Of a stretch of DNA of 11,213 nt, positions 6,900 to 11,213 are shown piece by piece. The first letter of the stretch is position 1. Every line of letters starts with the position of its first letter. Source of the stretch: CAZDBA01 sp964503615 (lineage in GTDB: Bacteria; Planctomycetota; Planctomycetia; Pirellulales; Pirellulaceae); the NCBI GenBank assembly GCA_964503615.1, contig CAZDBA010000157.1:1-11213 (forward strand). Direction: 5' to 3'. Position numbers and translations under genes: made by a program. The notes beneath the pieces are model-generated. The model made no database searches and was not told the DNA's origin. It saw only the letters and a program-made list of their open reading frames with translations.

Positions 6900-6918
6900 C
6901 AGAATGGACGTTGAAGTT
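6861..6918 (+). repeat. Inverted repeats spanning the yqgE stop codon
   Basis: AACGTCCAT (6861-6869) and ATGGACGTT (6904-6912) are perfect 9-bp complements. Immediately after each arm lies a second pair, AACTTC (6871-6876) and GAAGTT (6913-6918). The two pairings cross, so they could form a pseudoknot-like fold or exclude each other. The stop codon of the YqgE gene lies in the enclosed loop. No T-tract follows, so it is not a standard terminator. Confidence 0.35.
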
Positions 6919-6927
6919 TCCCCGATC

Positions 6928-6955
6928 TTGTCAACGATTGGCGAAGCAATAGAAT
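6928..6955 (+). promoter_or_regulatory. Candidate sigma70-type promoter for the His-rich lipoprotein gene
   Basis: TTGTCA (6928-6933) and TAGAAT (6950-6955) each match consensus at 5 of 6 positions with a 16-nt spacer, the best promoter match noticed in the window. Transcription near 6962 would give a leader of about 76 nt. An in-frame ATG at 6954 overlaps the -10 box and so cannot be the start, which supports the ATG at 7038. Confidence 0.5.
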
Positions 6956-7037
6956 GACAGAGCAGCGTTACCCGTTAACTTTTTTGCTGATCATCACCTT
7001 TCAAACAAAACTAAAATACCAATACACAGGAACCAAA

Positions 7038-7508
7038 ATGAATTTCGCGAAACCAATCACCAATCTAATCTTGGCACTATTTGTCGTTTCCTCAATCACA
7101 ATGTGTGGATGCAACAACCAACGTACAGCTGACAATGATCACGACCATAAAGATGTCTTTCATGAGCACGGGCCACACGCAAAAGGTGAGTGCTTTCGCT
7201 TCGAAGAGAACACCGATTTTGCAATGGAGATTGTGTTACAGGGCCAAAATAACTTCGTAAGATTGCTGTTCACCGACTACGACGGGAAAAACAAATTGGA
7301 ATTCGCAGCGGAAATGCTGACTTTGAATCGCCCGGGTGATAAGAACCTGTTCGTGTTGACCGCGATCCCTGGAGAAAAAGAAGGCATGCTCAAAGGCTAT
7401 GAACTGGACGACGAAGACCTCAAAGACGCGATTTCTGTACCTTTGCAAGCCACGATCACGATTGATGGCACCGAATACAAGGGCACAACGAAGCCCCCCC
7501 ACAAATAG
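7038..7508 (+). CDS. Histidine-rich putative lipoprotein
   Basis: A 156-aa protein with a lipoprotein-type leader: Lys5, hydrophobic residues 8-20, then TMCGC with Cys25 after Gly24 as likely lipidation site (Cys23 is a weaker alternative). The mature N-terminus is acidic and histidine-rich (HDHKDVFHEHGPH, 35-47), a likely binding site for a transition metal such as zinc, copper, nickel or iron. The rest is a small, probably beta-rich domain ending in ATITIDGTEYKG (138-149). The HEHGPH motif recalls small planctomycete exported proteins with an HGPHGG motif, from memory only. ATG at 7038 is preferred: AGGA at 7028-7031 lies 6 nt before it and a promoter overlaps the longer start at 6954. A Fur-family regulator gene follows 130 bp downstream, suggesting a metal-related role. 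Function is inferred, not shown. Confidence 0.78.
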   Translation: MNFAKPITNLILALFVVSSITMCGCNNQRTADNDHDHKDVFHEHGPHAKGECFRFEENTDFAMEIVLQGQNNFVRLLFTDYDGKNKLEFAAEMLTLNRPGDKNLFVLTAIPGEKEGMLKGYELDDEDLKDAISVPLQATITIDGTEYKGTTKPPHK

Positions 7509-7545
7509 TAGCAACTCGGAAAACTGGGGGGCTTTCCCAAGGCCC
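7491..7545 (+). promoter_or_regulatory. Alternative RNA stems around the lipoprotein stop codon
   Basis: AAGCCCCCC (7491-7499) pairs perfectly with GGGGGGCTT (7526-7534), looping out 26 nt that include the stop codon. The same G-rich strand can instead fold locally: GGGCTT (7529-7534) with AAGGCCC (7539-7545), six pairs with one bulged G and a TCCC loop. The two folds cannot coexist. Together with the terminator-like hairpin at 7571 this gives the mRNA between lipoprotein and Fur-family gene a switch-like layout. Pairings are seen; regulation is inferred. Confidence 0.35.
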
Positions 7546-7557
7546 ATATAGTTTCCC

Positions 7558-7585
7558 TTGCATCGAGAATCCTGCCCTTTAAAAT
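7558..7585 (+). promoter_or_regulatory. Weak candidate promoter for the Fur-family gene
   Basis: TTGCAT (7558-7563) and TAAAAT (7580-7585) are separated by 16 nt and would start transcription near 7592, about 47 nt before the ATG at 7639. The -10 box lies in the loop of the terminator-like hairpin, so a transcript started here would lack the full hairpin. This is a match of moderate quality only. Confidence 0.28.
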
Positions 7586-7600
7586 ACGGGCAGGCTTTTC
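7571..7600 (+). terminator. Probable intrinsic terminator after the lipoprotein gene
   Basis: CCTGCCC (7571-7577) and GGGCAGG (7588-7594) form a perfect 7-bp GC-rich stem with a 10-nt loop, followed by CTTTTC. The T-run marks it as a plus-strand terminator for the lipoprotein transcript. Its T-tract is short, so partial read-through into the regulator gene is plausible. Confidence 0.6.
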
Positions 7601-7638
7601 TCGCACTCCCCATTTCCCTTCACCCCATTACTGAAACT

Positions 7639-8142
7639 ATGCCCGCTGATAATCTGTTTCAGAAACCGACCGTTGCTCTCACGCCAGTGCAGAGGTTTCA
7701 AGATTATCTACAAAGTCGCGGAATGCGCAACACACAACAGCGGCAAAGTTTACTCGGGGTCGTGTTTGAACATCACGAGCATTTTGACGCGGACCAATTG
7801 ATGGAACGACTGCCGGTTAAAGGAGCCGATGGCTACGTCAGCCGCCCAACCGTTTATCGAACACTGGGCGAATTCGTCGATGCGGGCTTGCTACGAAAAT
7901 TCGAATTGGCTGGGCGAAGTGTTTACGAACACGATTACGGCTACCCCGAACACGACCATCTTTACTGTCAAAAGTGTAACCAGCTGATTGAGTTTCAGAG
8001 TCCCGAGCTGAGCAAGATACGAGACCAGGTCGCTCAAGAGCACGGGTTTCGCGTCAAATCGCACCAATTGATCATCCAAGGCATTTGCGAAAGCTGTCGA
8101 ACCAGCCGAACTCGAGTCAAACGATTGGTCGACCGCGTCTAG
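7639..8142 (+). CDS. Fur-family metal-responsive transcription regulator
   Basis: A 167-aa Fur/Zur/PerR-type repressor. The N-terminal winged helix spans about residues 15-90, with HHEHFDADQL (45-54) and the recognition-helix region YVSRPTVYRTLGEF (66-79). The C-terminal dimer domain carries the regulatory metal ligands YEHD and EHDHLYC (H105, D106, H107) and two CxxC pairs, C110/C113 and C150/C153, expected to hold structural zinc. IEF (117-119) and SHQL (141-144) also match the family. Sequence alone does not tell iron, zinc, manganese or peroxide sensing apart. The ATG at 7639 is preferred because the frame upstream to a TTG at 7558 runs through the terminator stem; its ribosome binding site is weak. 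Its upstream neighbour is the histidine-rich lipoprotein, a candidate target. It converges with the esterase gene. Confidence 0.93.
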   Translation: MPADNLFQKPTVALTPVQRFQDYLQSRGMRNTQQRQSLLGVVFEHHEHFDADQLMERLPVKGADGYVSRPTVYRTLGEFVDAGLLRKFELAGRSVYEHDYGYPEHDHLYCQKCNQLIEFQSPELSKIRDQVAQEHGFRVKSHQLIIQGICESCRTSRTRVKRLVDRV

Positions 8143-8150
8143 TTCCTGAG

Positions 8151-8164
8151 GGTTCGCCAGAACC
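8151..8164. repeat. Short hairpin between convergent genes (GGTTC-GCCA-GAACC)
   Basis: A perfect 5-bp stem with a 4-nt loop sits 9 bp after the Fur-family stop codon, in the 82-bp gap before the convergent esterase. No T-run follows directly on either strand, so termination is doubtful. Confidence 0.25.
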
Positions 8165-8224
8165 AAATATCGTCAATCCAACGGGTTTTTGCTTCTTGAG
8201 ACTGTTTGATTGAAATAGGTACCT

Positions 8225-8971
8225 CTAAGCGCTCGATTCCAACTGGCTTCGAATCGCATCTAGAAATTTATTCACGGCAGCGATCCCTGATTGGCCGATC
8301 GTATGTTGACCGTGAAAACTTGAAAACTCGACCGAATGATTGTTTTCGACCAACATATCTCGTAACGTTTCGGCTCCGGCATGAGGCAGGATCGGGTCGA
8401 TTTCGCCATGCGACTGAAAGATCTTGAGCGGTGCTTGTTTTGCTGCTTGCTGGGTCCATTTTTCTTCGTTGATAAACGCACATGACCAAAGTACAACACC
8501 GCCCAGCACGGAATCGTGATTCAACGCTACGTCCAACGAAAGCATTGAGCCTTGAGAAAATCCGCCGACGATGATTTGCGAATCGCCGATCCCGTGACGT
8601 TGCTTGGCGTCTTCGATAATTGCAATAATCTCATCTCGTCGGACAGGCAATAATTCGGGAGATGAGTTCCCAAACTCGCGAAACTTGCCTTCCATCATCA
8701 ATTGCTGGATCTTTTCCATGTCGATCATCCACCAAGCACTGGAATCGTAGTTATCCAGTTTGATCGGCCCGGCCGGAAAGATATATTCGACTTCGTCCAA
8801 GGCAAATTCCGATTCACCGGCGACTTCACCGCAAATGTTGACCAAATCGGTGCTGGGTGCTCCAAAGCCGTGACAGATGATCGCCACCGCTTTGGCCGGC
8901 GTCGCGGTATCTTCTTTGCGGCAAACGACACATTCAAGTTCGCCAATTTTCGTTCGAGCAGCTTTAATCAT
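8225..8971 (-). CDS. Alpha/beta-hydrolase, phospholipase/carboxylesterase type
   Basis: A 248-aa predicted cytoplasmic esterase of the abhydrolase_2 kind (phospholipase/carboxylesterase, YpfH-like). It shows the oxyanion-loop motif CHGFGAP (33-39), the nucleophile elbow GGFSQGSM (136-143, Ser139), the acid in HGEIDPILP (188-196, Asp192) and the catalytic His in FHGQHTIG (219-226, most likely His223), all in canonical order and spacing. SSAWWMID (77-84) matches the Trp-containing substrate-side segment of the family. Members hydrolyse short-chain carboxyl esters, lysophospholipids or acyl-thioesters; the true substrate is unknown. No signal peptide is present. The ATG at 8971 gives the expected N-terminus but only a weak ribosome binding site. 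The gene follows the PQQ-like gene at 113 bp on the same strand, with no obvious functional link. Confidence 0.92.
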   Translation of the reverse strand: MIKAARTKIGELECVVCRKEDTATPAKAVAIICHGFGAPSTDLVNICGEVAGESEFALDEVEYIFPAGPIKLDNYDSSAWWMIDMEKIQQLMMEGKFREFGNSSPELLPVRRDEIIAIIEDAKQRHGIGDSQIIVGGFSQGSMLSLDVALNHDSVLGGVVLWSCAFINEEKWTQQAAKQAPLKIFQSHGEIDPILPHAGAETLRDMLVENNHSVEFSSFHGQHTIGQSGIAAVNKFLDAIRSQLESSA

Positions 8972-9084
8972 TTCGTCGTGTACTAACTATTGGGCTTTGT
9001 TTGCAATCAATAAGGTCGTTAAATCGTAGCAGCGTCCAGCAAAAACCGCGACAGGTAATGCCACATCTAACATGGCTGGCGAAC

Positions 9085-10830
9085 TTAGAAAATCTTGCCC
9101 TGGCTGGCTTGTGAGTCACCTTCGATGGGCAGTTTGAAACAGGCGGCTTCTAACTCGCTTCGCACCAATAGATAAGGCCCATACAGGGAAAACGTATTCC
9201 AACAAACGCCGTCAACAGTATTGAAAGCGCCTAACTCCCGGTAACCTTCCGGAGTTGGATCGACCAAATGGAGTCTGCCTTCCTCGCTGTGAACCAATAG
9301 GTAATTTCCCGATTTGAGAATCTGTCCGTGCTTCATCCGCTTGCCATGTTTCCAAATCCGAGCACCGTCTGCAAGATCGACACATTCCAAAAAGCCATTT
9401 GAAATCGCGTAGGAATGGCCATCCACAATGATCGGATTGTTAAGCTTGGTTTTGAGAACCCGAGTGGAAGTCCAAATCGATTTGGGGACCAATTTTCCTT
9501 TTTCTATTTCCAGCGCGATAAGTTCACCGCCCCCGTCGTTGTAACTTTTCGAAGTCAAAATGTAGTTATCCGACACAACAGTGACTTGCGAACAATTGGC
9601 AGCCGACCCACTTTCTCCCGCTCGCGGATGCTCCCAAAGCAGTTCCCCGGTTTCGGGATCGAACCCCATCGCCAACGATTCGGCAACGATCATAATTTGT
9701 CGCACGGTTGAGACATTGACCAAAGTCGGAGAGCCGTAGGCGATCCCTTCTTCGCCGCCTCGCCAAATCACCTCGCCCGTTTTCTTGTCGAAAGCAATAA
9801 GCGTTGTTGGCGTTGTATCCTCGGTTTTGGGTCCGCCGCCGGCAACAACGACTTTGTCATCAACAATCAACGGGGAACCTGCGCGGCCCCAGGCAAGACT
9901 GGTATTCGATTCGTACTGGACTTTGAGCCCAGACCCGTCGGTGAAATCCTCGATAAGTTCGATCCCCAACAGATCATTCATATCGACTTGCCAAACCAAC
10001 TCTCCCGTCGAACCCTTTAGACAAACAAAATTCCCAAGGGCACCCATCGCGTAGACGAAGCCATTGTCAATCGTTGGCGTCGACCGCGGGCCAATCCCTC
10101 CCGCTCTCATCTTGTCCAAGTGACGCGCGGCATGTTCATATTTCCATTTCAAGTTTCCGGTTATCACGTCATAGCACGTAACGCATTCCATCTCATCTCG
10201 TTGCTCCATCGTAACGGCGTAATTATTTCGTACTGCGAAACCGGACCAACCCAGGCCGATCGGTTGCTTCCAAACTTCTTCGGCATTTGAAAACCGGCTG
10301 GGAGCTAAAGCTAACGGGTTTTCAACCCAAGCATTTTGATTGCCACCCAAAAAACGCGGAAAGTCAAAATCGTTTTCGATCGACAAATCGACGTTTGCCA
10401 AGGATTCGGGATCCGAATCCACCTCCTTCATCTGAGGTCCCGCTTTTGACTTGGATTCCCAAATCGGTTCGAAACGAGCGATTCCGATATCTCCATTGGG
10501 AACAGGACGTAAAACAAATTTGACAAACGCAGGCAAGCCCACCAACAAAATCAAACTTGCCACCCTCAGCCCAACACTAAATTTGCTGAAGAACAAAAAG
10601 TGGATGAACAAACTTGCCAAAATGACCAAACCTACCAAGTAAGTCGCAACATTGATGTAGTCCAAACCAATGCCGAACTGGTCATCCAGCCATGAGTTTC
10701 CAAATCGCATCACGGCAATAATCAGAACTAAAAACCCAACCCAGGCGATAGTCTTCTTTGGCAAAACAGATTTAGACTTTTCAGCAACATGTTCCGAATC
10801 GGCATTCGAGTTTTCAACTGGCTCGCTCAT
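9085..10830 (-). CDS. Membrane-anchored PQQ-like beta-propeller repeat protein
   Basis: A 581-aa protein with an acidic, cytoplasmic-looking N-terminus (1-24), three predicted membrane helices (about 28-42, 60-80 and 86-107), then a large soluble domain. The domain opens with DFPRFLGGNQNAW (156-168), a form of the WPxFRGPxRNG motif that begins many planctomycete PQQ-like proteins, and carries propeller-blade motifs of the D-x-x-TG-x-x-x-W type: DVITGNLKW (221-229), STGELVW (274-280), DKKTGEVIW (348-356), DPETGELLW (391-399) and a degenerate LADGARIW (486-493). With three helices the propeller most likely faces the periplasm. Quinoprotein enzyme activity cannot be assumed; many such domains are scaffolds related to BamB. 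The ATG at 10830 has a purine-rich but imperfect ribosome binding site (AAGAAAGAT). Confidence 0.9.
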   Translation of the reverse strand: MSEPVENSNADSEHVAEKSKSVLPKKTIAWVGFLVLIIAVMRFGNSWLDDQFGIGLDYINVATYLVGLVILASLFIHFLFFSKFSVGLRVASLILLVGLPAFVKFVLRPVPNGDIGIARFEPIWESKSKAGPQMKEVDSDPESLANVDLSIENDFDFPRFLGGNQNAWVENPLALAPSRFSNAEEVWKQPIGLGWSGFAVRNNYAVTMEQRDEMECVTCYDVITGNLKWKYEHAARHLDKMRAGGIGPRSTPTIDNGFVYAMGALGNFVCLKGSTGELVWQVDMNDLLGIELIEDFTDGSGLKVQYESNTSLAWGRAGSPLIVDDKVVVAGGGPKTEDTTPTTLIAFDKKTGEVIWRGGEEGIAYGSPTLVNVSTVRQIMIVAESLAMGFDPETGELLWEHPRAGESGSAANCSQVTVVSDNYILTSKSYNDGGGELIALEIEKGKLVPKSIWTSTRVLKTKLNNPIIVDGHSYAISNGFLECVDLADGARIWKHGKRMKHGQILKSGNYLLVHSEEGRLHLVDPTPEGYRELGAFNTVDGVCWNTFSLYGPYLLVRSELEAACFKLPIEGDSQASQGKIF

Positions 10831-10927
10831 CTATCTCTTTCTTACAGTTCCGCTACAAAACTCCCGCAAGGGGTTCCTCAGATCAGGATAGAGGATTTTT
10901 CACCTTAAAACCATATTCTCCGTTCGA

Positions 10928-10949
10928 CTGAGACCATGTTTATGCTCAG
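10928..10949. repeat. Imperfect hairpin upstream of the PQQ-like gene
   Basis: CTGAG (10928-10932) pairs with CTCAG (10945-10949), and inside it CAT pairs with ATG around a GTTT loop, leaving a 2-nt bulge on one side. It lies about 100 bp upstream of the PQQ-like start. A role as operator or leader hairpin is possible but unsupported. Confidence 0.25.
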
Positions 10950-11067
10950 AGGAAGGAGAAAGTGAGCAGCGGACTAATCAGACGATCGTCGATGCCGGCG
11001 ACGGCACGTTTGTGTGGACATTGCTCAGCGATCTGGCATGGATCCGATCGCGGCTGCAATTCTCCAC

Positions 11068-11103
11068 AAAAAAGGCTGCAGTCCGGCAAAACGGACTACA
11101 GCC
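11068..11103 (-). terminator. Intrinsic terminator of the PEP-CTERM gene
   Basis: On the minus strand, GGCTGTAGTCCG (from 11103) pairs with CGGACTGCAGCC (to 11074) around a 6-nt loop. It is a 12-position stem with one G-U wobble that only works as a pair in minus-strand RNA. Six T follow directly (11073-11068). It begins 28 bp after the PEP-CTERM stop codon, exactly where a rho-independent terminator is expected. Confidence 0.9.
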
Positions 11104-11131
11104 CTTTAAATCGTTTCCAGCTTGGCCAGCT

Positions 11132-11213
11132 CTATCTGCGGCGGCGCGAAACAAAACTAATTGCACCGAGGCCAAGCAAGATCATTGAAGATGGCTCTGG
11201 AACAGCTTCGGTA
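11132..11213 (-). CDS. PEP-CTERM sorting-domain protein, C-terminal fragment
   Basis: Only the last 26 codons are inside the window; the gene begins beyond the right edge. They show the complete tripartite PEP-CTERM tail: the VPEPSS motif, a hydrophobic helix (MILLGLGAISFV), and the basic end SRRRR just before the TAG at 11132-11134. Proteins with this tail are exported by the Sec pathway and processed at the inner membrane by an exosortase, then placed at the cell surface or in extracellular polymer. What the main domain does cannot be seen. A strong terminator follows. The fragment implies that the genome encodes an exosortase, which is not in this window. Confidence 0.9.
   Translation of the reverse strand, partial: TEAVPEPSSMILLGLGAISFVSRRRR

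Larger units (their letters stand above)
10831..11131. other. 301-bp region between the PQQ-like gene and the PEP-CTERM gene
   Basis: No minus-strand gene fits between the upstream PEP-CTERM stop and the PQQ-like start. The region should hold the promoter of the PQQ-like gene, though no clear -35/-10 pair was found, an imperfect hairpin at 10928-10949 and a terminator at 11068-11103. A plus-strand frame starting GTG at 10962 after AGGAAGGAG runs open to the window end but is antisense to the PEP-CTERM coding sequence and the terminator, so it is not accepted. Confidence 0.5.

Noticed and set aside
9013..9080. Possible terminator after the PQQ-like gene (GCCA...TGGC near 9060-9077 with a later T5 run)
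   Set aside because: The stem is only about four pairs and the T-run lies well away from it.
10962..11213. Plus-strand open frame from GTG at 10962 (after AGGAAGGAG) running off the window
   Set aside because: It is antisense to the clear PEP-CTERM tail and to its terminator. Its translation has no family features and is the mirror frame expected from the Arg-rich tail.
1..11213. Defence system, mobile element, CRISPR array or tRNA
   Set aside because: No transposase, integrase, restriction, toxin or Cas motif, no regularly spaced repeats, and no cloverleaf-like sequence were seen. All large frames are explained by chromosomal gene families.

Overview
The window reads as a piece of a planctomycete chromosome, most likely from the Pirellulaceae. 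The pointers are a DUF6807 ('PmoA-like') protein with a signal peptide, a membrane-anchored PQQ-type beta-propeller protein with the FPRFLGGNQN-like motif common in this phylum, a PEP-CTERM sorting tail at the right edge, moderate GC, and frequent TTG/GTG starts. No rRNA, tRNA, insertion sequence, phage gene or CRISPR array is visible. It looks like ordinary chromosomal housekeeping DNA rather than an island.

Layout: positions 239-637 (+) hold a small uncharacterised protein behind a plausible promoter. From 807 to 4796 a run of four minus-strand genes reads leftwards: two tandem paralogous metallophosphoesterases (4796-4038, then 3896-3150), DNA polymerase IV (dinB, 3045-1852), and a secreted DUF6807 protein (1835-807) that starts only 16 bp after the dinB stop. 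A 291-bp gap separates this run from divergent plus-strand genes: tsaB (5088-5843, tRNA t6A synthesis), a 456-bp gene-free stretch with a 16-bp perfect palindrome, a YqgE/AlgH protein (6300-6899, GTG start), a histidine-rich lipoprotein (7038-7508) with a good promoter, and a Fur-family metalloregulator (7639-8142). The rest lies on the minus strand: an alpha/beta-hydrolase esterase (8971-8225), a large PQQ-like beta-propeller membrane protein (10830-9085), and the last 26 codons of a PEP-CTERM protein (11213-11132) followed by a strong intrinsic terminator.

Functional links are modest. dinB and the DUF6807 gene are probably cotranscribed. The two phosphoesterases are a tandem duplication with every metal-ligand motif kept in both. 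The histidine-rich lipoprotein next to a Fur-family regulator suggests a metal-responsive pair. The 130 bp between them can form several stems, including a terminator-like hairpin in front of the regulator gene, and this is the most interesting regulatory signal here. I did not find a convincing new multi-gene system. The points worth a second look are the lipoprotein/Fur pair with its leader, the twin TTG-started phosphoesterases, and several uncharacterised inverted repeats.
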